Assembly: GCA_023413135.1 (NCBI GenBank)
Contig: JAEZQK010000017.1
Coordinates: 9,242 to 73,241, forward strand
DNA: 64,000 nt
Source: Bacillota bacterium
Lineage (GTDB): Bacteria; Bacillota; Clostridia; Christensenellales; Aristaeellaceae
Reading direction: 5' to 3'
Below are positions 42,439 to 50,172 of the stretch, one piece after another; the stretch's first letter is position 1, and every line of letters begins with the position of its first letter. The notes under the pieces were generated by a model. It was not told the DNA's origin. It did not search any database and saw only the letters and a list, made by a program, of their open reading frames with translations. Position numbers and translations under genes: made by a program.

Positions 42439-43536
42439 ATGCGCAAAGAGCCTATAACATTAACCCAAGCAGTATTCACGCTCGTTCTGTTCATCTTTGG
42501 AAGCAGCGTGGTAGTCGGCTCGAGCGGCGAAGCAGGACAGGATGCATGGCTTGCTCTTTTGCTTGCCGTAGTGATGGCGGCTCCCCTACTGTTTGTTTAC
42601 GCAAGGATTATTCGCCTGTTCCCGGAAACGGATTTGTTTGATGTATTTGAAATTCTGTTTGGCAAAATCTTCGGCAGAGTCTTTATCGCTCTTATCACAT
42701 GGTACGCTCTTCACCTGTGCTCCCTTGTACTGCGCAATTTCACGGAATTCCTGCAAATTGTAGCCATGCCTGAAACACCGCAGCTTCCCATGATGCTAGC
42801 GCTCATTCTGGTAACAACGTATTTGGCCAACAGTGGTGAAAATATACTGGGCAAGTGGTCCATCATTATGTTTCCAATTGTTGTCCTGACAGTGTTTTTT
42901 GCTATAGCTCTGGCAGTAAATGATCTTGATTTCACCCACTTGCAGCCGGTCCTGGCAAAGGGATTGCCGAAACTAATATCAAGCGCTTATCAGATATTAA
43001 CGTTTCCTTTTGCGGAAACGGTATTGTTCCTGTGCATCGCAGGTGCGGTCAGAAAAGAAATCAGCCCATATAAGGTGTATGGATTTGCTGTATTAATCAG
43101 CAGTTCTGTTTTATTGCTGGTCACATTTCGCAACATCATGATCCTTGGGACACCTGTGATTAATGCCTCCTATTTTCCCTCCTATACTACATCCAGAATC
43201 CTTCACGTCGGTGATTTTTTGTCCAGAATCGAAGGTTCAATCACCATGAATTTCCTGCTGACCGGGATCGTAAAAATTACGCTGTGCTTGACGGTGGCTG
43301 CAAAAGGAATCTCCAAGCTTTTTGCGATTGAGGATTACAAGCGGATGCTGATGCCCAGCAGCATGCTGGTGGTCGCGCTGTGCGCCATTGTATACAAAAG
43401 CACCATGGAAATGTTCGGGTTCATAAAGTACTACCAGATTTACGCGATCCCGTTCCAGATGTTTATCCCGGCGGTGGTATGGATCACGGCTGAGATTCAC
43501 GCCAGAAAGCAAGCCCAAAAGCGTACCGCGGCATAA
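42439..43536 (+). CDS. Spore germinant receptor subunit B, copy 1 (GerAB family)
   Basis: This 365-residue endospore germination permease of the APC superfamily has ten predicted spans. It opens ITLTQAVFTLVLFIFGSSVV and is the germinant-binding subunit. A nearly identical second copy follows after 30 bases. Confidence 0.94.
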   Translation: MRKEPITLTQAVFTLVLFIFGSSVVVGSSGEAGQDAWLALLLAVVMAAPLLFVYARIIRLFPETDLFDVFEILFGKIFGRVFIALITWYALHLCSLVLRNFTEFLQIVAMPETPQLPMMLALILVTTYLANSGENILGKWSIIMFPIVVLTVFFAIALAVNDLDFTHLQPVLAKGLPKLISSAYQILTFPFAETVLFLCIAGAVRKEISPYKVYGFAVLISSSVLLLVTFRNIMILGTPVINASYFPSYTTSRILHVGDFLSRIEGSITMNFLLTGIVKITLCLTVAAKGISKLFAIEDYKRMLMPSSMLVVALCAIVYKSTMEMFGFIKYYQIYAIPFQMFIPAVVWITAEIHARKQAQKRTAA

Positions 43537-43566
43537 ACCCGGTTGAGGTTTGGAAAGGAAAATGCC

Positions 43567-44664
43567 ATGCAAAAGGAGCCCATTACGTTAACACAGGCGA
43601 TTTTCACAATCGTTCTGTTTATCTTTGGAAGCAGCGTGGTTTTAGGCGTGAGCAGCGAAGCAGGACAGGATGCATGGCTATCCCTTTTAATTGCCACTGC
43701 GATGATGGTCCCGCTGTTTCTTGTGTACGCAAGGATCATGCGCTTGTTCCCGGAAACGGATCTGTTTGATGTGCTTGAAATTCTGTTTGGCAAAATCTTC
43801 GGCAGAGTCTTTATAGCCCTTATCACATGGTATGCCCTTCACCTGTGCTCCCTTGTCCTGCGCAATTTCACGGAATTCCTACAGATTGTGGCCATGCCGG
43901 AAACGCCGCAGCTTCCCATGATGCTTGCGCTCATCCTGGTAACGGCGTATTTGGCCGGCAGCGGTGAAAATATACTGGGCAAGTGGTCCATGATCATGTT
44001 TCCAATCGTTGCCCTGACAGTGTTTTTGACCATAACATTGTCAGTAACTGATCTTGATTTCACCCACTTGCAGCCGGTCTTGGCACAGGGAATGCAGAAA
44101 GTAATATCAGGCGCTTTTCAGATATTGACGTTTCCTTATGCGGAATCGGTACTGTTCCTGTGCATCGCAGGCGCGGTCAGAAAGGAAATCAGTCCATATA
44201 AGGTGTATGGATTTGCTGTACTAATCAGCAGTTTTATTTTAGTGATGATCATATTACGCAACATCATGATTCTTGGTACACCCATGATCAGCGCATCCTA
44301 TTTTCCCTCCTATACCACAGCCAGAATTCTTCATATCGGCGATTTTTTGTCCAGAATTGAGGGTTCGATCACCATGAATTTCCTGCTGTCCGGGATCGTA
44401 AAAATTACGCTATGCCTGACGGTGGCGACAAAAGGATTTTCTAAGCTGTTTGCGATAAAGGATTATAAACGAATACTGATGCCGACCAGCATGCTGGTGG
44501 TTGCGTTGTGCGCAATCGTTTACAAAAGTGCTATGGAGATGTTTGGATTCTTGAAATATTATCAGATCTATGCGATCCCGTTCCAGATACTTATCCCGGC
44601 GGTGGTATGGATTATGGCCGAGATACGCGCGAAAAAGCAAGCAAAAAAACATGCCGCAACGTAA
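43567..44664 (+). CDS. Spore germinant receptor subunit B, copy 2 (GerAB family)
   Basis: This 365-residue protein has the same length as copy 1 and is well over 80 percent identical by eye, with long identical blocks such as ITWYALHLCSLVLRNFTEFL. Differences cluster in several spans (for example near residues 140-165 and 220-235). GGAAAGG precedes the ATG at 43567. No terminator was seen after it. The pair arose by recent tandem duplication and could bind different germinants within one receptor. Confidence 0.94.
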   Translation: MQKEPITLTQAIFTIVLFIFGSSVVLGVSSEAGQDAWLSLLIATAMMVPLFLVYARIMRLFPETDLFDVLEILFGKIFGRVFIALITWYALHLCSLVLRNFTEFLQIVAMPETPQLPMMLALILVTAYLAGSGENILGKWSMIMFPIVALTVFLTITLSVTDLDFTHLQPVLAQGMQKVISGAFQILTFPYAESVLFLCIAGAVRKEISPYKVYGFAVLISSFILVMIILRNIMILGTPMISASYFPSYTTARILHIGDFLSRIEGSITMNFLLSGIVKITLCLTVATKGFSKLFAIKDYKRILMPTSMLVVALCAIVYKSAMEMFGFLKYYQIYAIPFQILIPAVVWIMAEIRAKKQAKKHAAT

Positions 44665-44887
44665 TTTCAATTTCAAAATATTTCCACCAGTCTACTATAG
44701 AAAGCAATGCAATTTCAAACTCTGCCAACCATCTGTGGTATCCATGACAATCAATATCACATCATAGAAAACAACCCGTACTACATCCTTGCCTATAATA
44801 GCCAGATACTGCGACATAAATATACTTTGTTAACAATGTAGCATTCATGCGTGCCCTTTTGGAAAAGAAGAAATACAACTCCGTATG
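44665..44887. other. AT-rich spacer without a recognised feature
   Basis: This 220-base stretch between the germination operon and a convergent small gene is AT-rich. I see no gene, clear hairpin or promoter in it. Confidence 0.5.
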
Positions 44888-45268
44888 TCATTTAGCTTCA
44901 GTTCTTCTATCTTTTATCTCCCTGTATAACCCTATTCCGAATAGTGCTAGCCCAACAACAAATAAAACTGCTTCCACGTATTTAGATTGGGTCTCGTCGG
45001 GCAATACACTGTGCAATTTAAAAATCCAATGGGAAAAAATGTTATCAAGTATGGCTATCGATCCCGTGGCGATAAGGATACCGCTTATCAAAATTCTGTT
45101 TCTTGATTTGTGTTTCATGCCCATTCCCAGTGTTCTTTCTTTTTCATTCATAGCATCAAAAATAGGCTGTCCATTGTTTTTAATTTTATTACTTAATAAG
45201 GTTCCCTCAAAACTAATAACTATTGGACTATATAAACGGAATAGCATACTCGTAAGTTCATTATTCAT
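44888..45268 (-). CDS. Hypothetical small membrane protein
   Basis: This 126-residue frame is AT-richer than its neighbours. Residues about 55-75 and 95-115 are hydrophobic and separated by a short charged loop, and the C-terminus is REIKDRRTEAK. The frame extends further upstream, but that part crosses the terminator at 45285-45326, so the start is placed at the ATG at 45268. No ribosome binding site is visible at this or later ATGs, which lowers confidence. No family recognised. Confidence 0.4.
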   Translation of the reverse strand: MNNELTSMLFRLYSPIVISFEGTLLSNKIKNNGQPIFDAMNEKERTLGMGMKHKSRNRILISGILIATGSIAILDNIFSHWIFKLHSVLPDETQSKYVEAVLFVVGLALFGIGLYREIKDRRTEAK

Positions 45269-45284
45269 TGTTCTATGTTCATTG

Positions 45285-45326
45285 GAAAAGCGCCATATCC
45301 GTCCGTTCAAACGGTCGGATATGGCA
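45285..45326 (-). terminator. Terminator after the XRE regulator gene
   Basis: Sixteen-base arms (45293-45308 with 45311-45326, one mismatch) are followed on the minus strand by GCTTTTCC, about 25 bases after the stop codon of the regulator. Confidence 0.7.
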
Positions 45327-45351
45327 CTGTTGTCATGGGTTGCAAAGCTTG

Positions 45352-46077
45352 TCAGGATAGATTGATTTCCACCCGCACACAGCGGCCCAGGCATGTCACT
45401 TCATTGATCGCATATGTTTCAGCCGCGTACTCCCTATCATAGCTCTGCAAAAGAAGCTGGAAGTTCTCCAGCCTTTTTACTTTTCTCAGCATCCTTCTCC
45501 CCTTGACCTCCACCAGCATGATGGCCCCGTCGATGGGGCTGGCGGCAGGTACGATAAGCACCAGGTCACCCTGGCAGATGCGGAAGCCCCGCAAACCGTC
45601 ATCCGGCACCAGGTAATAATACACCTTGTCCGGCGCGGCGTTTTCAATATGACCGTCCAGTACAGGAAGAAGCTTGTGATCAATTTCCTTCATCACCGCG
45701 TTGTACACCGGTACCCGCTTTAGCACACTGGTGAGGGCATCCAGCCAAATGGAGCCGGCAATGCCGTCCCTTGAACTGGCAACAGGTTCTTCCGCCTTTT
45801 TCGCCGTGCTTTCCTGTGCCGCCTTCTGCAAAGCAGGCTGCACGGTTTGCAGATCCACCGTGGCGGCTATATCGTCCAGGGTAAAATCCGCTTCCGTCTG
45901 CTGCTTCAAACCGATGCTTTTCAATATGCGCCGCGCCTGGTCATCGGCAATGATGCGCGTGCCAGCCTCCACATCCACCAAATAGCTTTCAGCCACGCCG
46001 CATTTTTTGGCTACCTGCTTGTGGCTGAGCCCCTGGCGCAGCCGCTCGGTTTTGATCAGATCGCCCAACCGGCTCAT
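45352..46077 (-). CDS. XRE-family regulator with degenerate S24 peptidase-like domain
   Basis: This 241-residue protein has an N-terminal helix-turn-helix at about 3-60 (RLRQGLSHKQVAKKCGVAES) and a C-terminal LexA/S24-like beta domain at about 145-240 (FRICQGDLVLIVPA, then MLRKVKRLENFQLLLQS). The nucleophile position that reads DSM in active LexA-type proteins reads DGL, so self-cleavage is not expected although a Lys is kept. The start at 46077 has GGGAGG 8 bases upstream. The rhodanese gene precedes it by 29 bases, so they may be co-transcribed. Confidence 0.75.
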   Translation of the reverse strand: MSRLGDLIKTERLRQGLSHKQVAKKCGVAESYLVDVEAGTRIIADDQARRILKSIGLKQQTEADFTLDDIAATVDLQTVQPALQKAAQESTAKKAEEPVASSRDGIAGSIWLDALTSVLKRVPVYNAVMKEIDHKLLPVLDGHIENAAPDKVYYYLVPDDGLRGFRICQGDLVLIVPAASPIDGAIMLVEVKGRRMLRKVKRLENFQLLLQSYDREYAAETYAINEVTCLGRCVRVEINLS

Positions 46078-46106
46078 AGGTTGTTCCTCCCGTATCATGT
46101 ATTTGT

Positions 46107-46493
46107 CTATTCCATCACCGTTTCATAGGGCCAGTCGATGATGCCGCCAAAGTCGTAAACCTTCGTGTAACCCATGGAAAGCAGTTCTTCGCTGGCGCTT
46201 TTGCTGCGGTTGCCGCTGCGGCAATATACCAAGATCAGCGCGTTTTTGTCGGGCAATGTTTCCGCCGCCTTTTGAGCAATGTCCGTATTGGGCAAAAGCA
46301 CCGCTCCTTTTATATGCCCCTGATCAAACTCTTCCTTCGTGCGCACGTCCAATATGATCACCTTATCCCCGCTGTCCATCATTTCCTTGGCTTCCTCAGG
46401 GGTGATCTTTTTATATTCCACCGCCGTTTTGGGTGCGGCACAGCCGGATAGCAGCATAAGGCAACACAAAATCAGCACAAGCCTCTTGATCAT
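46107..46493 (-). CDS. Rhodanese-like lipoprotein
   Basis: This 128-residue protein has a lipoprotein signal (LLSGC, lipidated Cys18) and one rhodanese domain with the active-site loop CRSGNRS, Cys91. Rhodanese folds move sulfane sulfur or bind phosphorylated or sulfur ligands. Being outside the membrane it may act on thiosulfate, polysulfide or persulfides. AAAGGAG precedes the ATG. Confidence 0.92.
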   Translation of the reverse strand: MIKRLVLILCCLMLLSGCAAPKTAVEYKKITPEEAKEMMDSGDKVIILDVRTKEEFDQGHIKGAVLLPNTDIAQKAAETLPDKNALILVYCRSGNRSKSASEELLSMGYTKVYDFGGIIDWPYETVME

Positions 46494-46530
46494 CTTGACT
46501 CTCCTTTACAAAATGGAACCGGGCCATGCC

Positions 46531-46539
46531 AGTATAGCA
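46531..46539 (-). promoter_or_regulatory. Extended -10 promoter of the rhodanese gene
   Basis: On the minus strand TGC directly precedes TATACT (46531-46536), an extended -10 element that compensates for a poor -35. It lies about 40 bases before the start codon. Confidence 0.5.
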
Positions 46540-46634
46540 TAAATTCACGCCGCAAAAAAGCCCGGTATATAGCCGTTTCCTGTCAAAAAATCTGCATGGC
46601 CTTTCATAAAAGCCTTTTCGCCCCATAGAAAGTA

Positions 46635-46643
46635 TGCTATACT
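46635..46643 (+). promoter_or_regulatory. Extended -10 promoter of the GGGtGRT operon
   Basis: TGC followed by TATACT (46638-46643) forms an extended -10 element about 55 bases before the first start codon; no good -35 is seen. Confidence 0.5.
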
Positions 46644-46696
46644 ACGCAGTGTGTGTTTTTGCCAGAACTTTGATCCGGTAAGGAGGAAACGATTCG

Positions 46697-47389
46697 ATGC
46701 AATACTCCAGAGAAGTTGAAGAAATGGTATGCGTCAAGAAGGGCCCGAACCATGGCCCCGCTCCCATCCCTGAAGAGGGCAAATGGGTACAAGCCAGGGA
46801 GATCAAGGATATTTCCGGCCTGACCCACGGTGTGGGCTGGTGGGCGCCCCAGCAGGGCGCCTGCAAGCTGACCCTGAATGTGAAGGACGGCGTCATTCAG
46901 GAAGCGCTGGTGGAAACCATCGGTTGCTCCGGCATGACCCACTCCGCTGCCATGGCCGCCGAGTTCCTCCCAGGCAAAACGGTTTTGGAGGCACTCAATA
47001 CCGACCTGGTGTGTGACGCCATCAATACCGCCATGCGCGAACTCTTCCTGCAGATCGCCTATGGCCGCACCCAGTCCGCTTTCTCCGAGGGCGGCCTGCC
47101 AATCGGCGCCGGCCTGGAAGACCTGGGTAAGGGCCTGCGCAGCCAGATCGGCACCATGTACGGCACGCTTTCAAAGGGTGTCCGCTACCTGGAAATGGCC
47201 GAAGGCTATGTATTGAAGCTGGCTCTGGATGAGAATAAAGAAGTCATCGGCTACCAGTTCGTGCACCTGGGCAAGATGCTGGAAGCCATCAAGAAGGGTG
47301 TAGACCCCAAGGAAGCCTATGAAAAGAACGTTGGCACCTATGGCCGCTTCGCCGAAGCCAAGGAATACATTGATCCCCGCCACAAGTAA
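46697..47389 (+). CDS. Iron-sulfur cluster scaffold-like protein paired with GGGtGRT
   Basis: This 230-residue protein resembles the NifU/IscU-like scaffold domain in its middle: a Cys at ACKLTLNVKDG, then ETIGCSGMTHSAAMAAEFLPG (family landmark, about residues 75-95) and a Cys in TDLVCDAIN, giving three potential cluster ligands. The C-terminal ~90 residues (from about 140) are specific to this group. AGGAGG precedes the ATG. It is always of interest because it is encoded directly before the GGGtGRT gene in many anaerobes; whether it truly holds a cluster is not shown here. Confidence 0.8.
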   Translation: MQYSREVEEMVCVKKGPNHGPAPIPEEGKWVQAREIKDISGLTHGVGWWAPQQGACKLTLNVKDGVIQEALVETIGCSGMTHSAAMAAEFLPGKTVLEALNTDLVCDAINTAMRELFLQIAYGRTQSAFSEGGLPIGAGLEDLGKGLRSQIGTMYGTLSKGVRYLEMAEGYVLKLALDENKEVIGYQFVHLGKMLEAIKKGVDPKEAYEKNVGTYGRFAEAKEYIDPRHK

Positions 47390-47417
47390 GAACGCGCAAG
47401 GATGAGGTGAGAAAGCA

Positions 47418-48416
47418 ATGGCAACCTTTGAAGGATATGAAAGACGAATCGGGAAAATTGAAAAAGTTCTTAACGAATACGGCTTTTCCTCTCTGGATGA
47501 AGTCAACGACATGCTGCTTAAAAAGGGCATCGACGTGGGCGCTGTCGTCCGGGGCATCCAGCCCATCGCCTTTGAAAACGCCGTGTGGGCCTACACCCTG
47601 GGCGCAGGCATCGCTGTAAAAAAAGGCATCACGTCCGCCTCCCCCGCTGCCGAAGCCATCGGCCTTGGCCTGCAGGCTTTCTGCATCCCCGGCTCCGTGG
47701 CCGATCAGCGTGCCGTAGGCCTGGGCCACGGCAACCTGGCCGCCATGCTGCTCCGGGAAGAAACCAAGTGCTTCTGCTTCCTGGCCGGGCACGAGAGCTT
47801 TGCCGCCGCTGAAGGCGCCATCGGCATCGCCCGCACCGCCAACAAGGTCCGCAAGGAGCCGCTCCGGGTCATCCTCAACGGCCTGGGCAAGGATGCCGCC
47901 TATGTCATCAGCCGCGTCAACGGCTTCACCTATGTGAAGACCCAGTATGACTATTACACGGGCGAACTGAAGGTGGAAAAGGAAACCGCCTTCTCCAGCG
48001 GCGAAAAGGCCAAGGTTCGCGTATACGGCGCGGACGACGTCAGCGAAGGCGTCGCCATCATGATCAAAGAAGGCGTAGACGTTTCCATCACCGGCAACTC
48101 CACCAACCCCACCCGCTTCCAGCACCCCGTGGCCGGTACCTACAAGAAATGGGCCGTGGAAAACAGCAAGAACTACTTCTCCGTGGCTTCCGGTGGCGGC
48201 ACGGGCCGTACACTGCATCCGGACAATATGGCTGCCGGCCCCGCCAGCTATGGCATGACCGACACCATGGGCCGCATGCACTCCGATGCCCAGTTTGCCG
48301 GTTCCTCCTCCGTGCCTGCCCACGTGGAAATGATGGGCCTCATCGGCATGGGCAACAACCCCATGGTGGGGGCCACCGTAGCCGTGGCTGTGGCTATCGA
48401 GGAACACAGCAAGTAA
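47418..48416 (+). CDS. GGGtGRT family protein
   Basis: This 332-residue protein carries the name-giving motif GGGTGRT near residue 258 (SVASGGGTGRTLHPDNMAAG). It has no signal peptide or membrane span and looks like a cytoplasmic alpha/beta enzyme with Gly-rich loops, including GHGNLAAMLL and LAGHESFAAAEG. A ribosome site with GATGAGGTGAGAAAGC precedes the ATG by about 5 bases. It follows the scaffold-like gene by 28 bases and is closed by a strong terminator. The biochemical function of the family is unknown to me. Confidence 0.9.
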   Translation: MATFEGYERRIGKIEKVLNEYGFSSLDEVNDMLLKKGIDVGAVVRGIQPIAFENAVWAYTLGAGIAVKKGITSASPAAEAIGLGLQAFCIPGSVADQRAVGLGHGNLAAMLLREETKCFCFLAGHESFAAAEGAIGIARTANKVRKEPLRVILNGLGKDAAYVISRVNGFTYVKTQYDYYTGELKVEKETAFSSGEKAKVRVYGADDVSEGVAIMIKEGVDVSITGNSTNPTRFQHPVAGTYKKWAVENSKNYFSVASGGGTGRTLHPDNMAAGPASYGMTDTMGRMHSDAQFAGSSSVPAHVEMMGLIGMGNNPMVGATVAVAVAIEEHSK

Positions 48417-48431
48417 AATCTTGCAGATATC

Positions 48432-48463
48432 GGGGCTTCCGAGAGATCGGAAGCCCCCTTTTT
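48432..48463 (+). terminator. Rho-independent terminator of the GGGtGRT operon
   Basis: Perfect 11-base arms GGGGCTTCCGA / TCGGAAGCCCC with a 4-base loop are followed by CTTTTT. Confidence 0.93.
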
Positions 48464-48482
48464 GCGCCTCTTTTCAAGTCCG

Positions 48483-49955
48483 TCAAAGCATGTCTTCCGG
48501 TTTCATGTATCCGCCGCCGCCCTCTTCGTTGGTCAGGCTGAAGCCCTCCGCATCTACTACAAGCCCCTTGACATTGGCGGTGCCGTCATCCCTGATCAGG
48601 TACAACTCGTACTTCGGATCGTTCCAGTACAGGTTCCAGCCCGGATTGTATTTTGTCACATACCATATTCCATGGGTTTCTTTGGAAATTTCTCCGGTAT
48701 CCAGATCGACATACCGTCCGGTATAGGTGCCTTCGGCGTTCAGAACAAGCACGTCTTCCGCCATGTTTCCGCCTGCGTAGAAAGCCCACTCACCAACCAT
48801 TGCCTTCATGACGCCGGTCTGCCTTTCGCTGCGAAAGCCATCCGATTCATCCAGCGTCAGCGCTTTGAGGGGCACGAATCCCCATACAATTTCACCGCCG
48901 TCTACAAACTGGCCGCTGCGAACCTCAGCGGCAACGTAGGCGTAATCGTTGCCATACAGGCCAAGGCAGGCAAACTGCATTCCCTTGGGCACCTGAAATT
49001 GCGGAAACTGGGACACATCCGGGTCATCTGTCAGATAGGTGGCCTGCAGTGCTTGTACAGCTACATTCAGGAAGTTATCCTCCGGCGCCCAAAGCGTGTC
49101 GGCCTGTTCGTCCAATACCGTGCCGCGAATGTAACCAATGCGCTGGGTGCGCGTGCTGATGTCGTAGCGGATGCAGGCGTAGGCTTCGCCATCCGCATTC
49201 TTGAAAATGCCCAACTGCCAGAATTCCCCTTCAAGCCCGACGGCAGCTTTGCCCTTGGATGCGCGCCACGATGATTTTCCAAACGGAGCGGAGTACACAG
49301 GCTCTGTTTCTTTCCCGATGCCGCTGTACCGGGTGCCGGGCTCTTGGGGGTATTCCCACCAGCCAAGACAGTTCCTGCCGCTGCCCAGGGCAGCCCGCAT
49401 CAGGTTCAAATGCCTGATTTCATCGACCGAGCGCGGAAATAGATAAATATTGAAATCGCTCAAGGGGATACGCCCGTTCCAGATGGCTGTTGATACACCG
49501 TCCGTCCCTTCGTAATAGGCGATATAGCTGCCTTCGCCAGCTTCCTTCATAACGGCGGTCATGGTAAAATTGCCGATTTCCGCTTCTTGAAGCACGTATG
49601 TTCCGGCATCCTCAGAGAAGGCGTACCGCTCCGCTTCGCCGTATGACAGCACAAATCCATCTTCTGTTTCTATCAGCTTCATAGTACTGTCTCGCTTGTC
49701 TTCCGGCTGATATACAGCCTTGGTGTAGACATGAAGCAAATTGTCCGCGATCATCAATGCATTATGGTAGCGGCTGTGCATTACGGCGGCATTGCCCGCC
49801 TGCTTCCCCAAAGATGAATAATCATCCCATGTGTGAACAGAGGAAACCGCTTTCAGTAAAGCGCCCGTCAATCCCCAGCTGTTCGCCATTGCACAGGGTG
49901 CGAGCGCAAACAAAATAAGTAAGACACAAGCCATTCCAACTGAAAAACGTTTCAT
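48483..49955 (-). CDS. Secreted protein of unknown function
   Basis: This 490-residue protein starts at the ATG at 49955 (AGGAGG about 8 bases upstream) with a signal peptide ending ANA/CAMA. The mature part is beta-rich with repeated G-x-Y/W motifs, including WNGRIPLSDFNIYLFPRS and two SH3-like stretches (about 260-310 and 360-400), and a C-terminal segment YTGRYVDLDTGEISKETHGI that resembles lipocalin-like or META-type beta domains. No enzyme motif is recognised. It stands alone downstream of the Lpl importer terminator. Confidence 0.65.
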   Translation of the reverse strand: MKRFSVGMACVLLILFALAPCAMANSWGLTGALLKAVSSVHTWDDYSSLGKQAGNAAVMHSRYHNALMIADNLLHVYTKAVYQPEDKRDSTMKLIETEDGFVLSYGEAERYAFSEDAGTYVLQEAEIGNFTMTAVMKEAGEGSYIAYYEGTDGVSTAIWNGRIPLSDFNIYLFPRSVDEIRHLNLMRAALGSGRNCLGWWEYPQEPGTRYSGIGKETEPVYSAPFGKSSWRASKGKAAVGLEGEFWQLGIFKNADGEAYACIRYDISTRTQRIGYIRGTVLDEQADTLWAPEDNFLNVAVQALQATYLTDDPDVSQFPQFQVPKGMQFACLGLYGNDYAYVAAEVRSGQFVDGGEIVWGFVPLKALTLDESDGFRSERQTGVMKAMVGEWAFYAGGNMAEDVLVLNAEGTYTGRYVDLDTGEISKETHGIWYVTKYNPGWNLYWNDPKYELYLIRDDGTANVKGLVVDAEGFSLTNEEGGGGYMKPEDML

Positions 49956-50113
49956 ATGTACCACCTCCTGATATAATAACGAATAACTTGGAATAATATT
50001 GCTTTCATTTAAGGAAGCACGGCAAATAATATGAAGCTTCAGCAGAATCATGCTTGATATCGCGTTGCGGTTTATTTTGCTTGAGATTAAATGTAACTAC
50101 GACATAATAACAA

Positions 50114-50152
50114 GGAACCTGCCTCCCGCATTACTGGCGTGAGGCAGGTTCC
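50114..50152 (-). terminator. Terminator of the Lpl-type importer operon
   Basis: Perfect 12-base arms (50114-50125 with 50141-50152) are followed on the minus strand by TTGTTATTATG, about 20 bases after the binding-protein stop. Confidence 0.8.
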
Positions 50153-50172
50153 TATGGATTGCCTAGCGTGTG

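Noticed and set aside
45269..45394. N-terminal extension of the small membrane protein gene
   Set aside because: It would run through the terminator hairpin of the XRE gene and into that gene's end; the residues encoded there have no hydrophobic or conserved pattern.
47289..48407. 372-codon frame opposite the GGGtGRT gene
   Set aside because: Antisense shadow: Gly/His/Val-rich product, no ribosome site, fully covered by a conserved gene.
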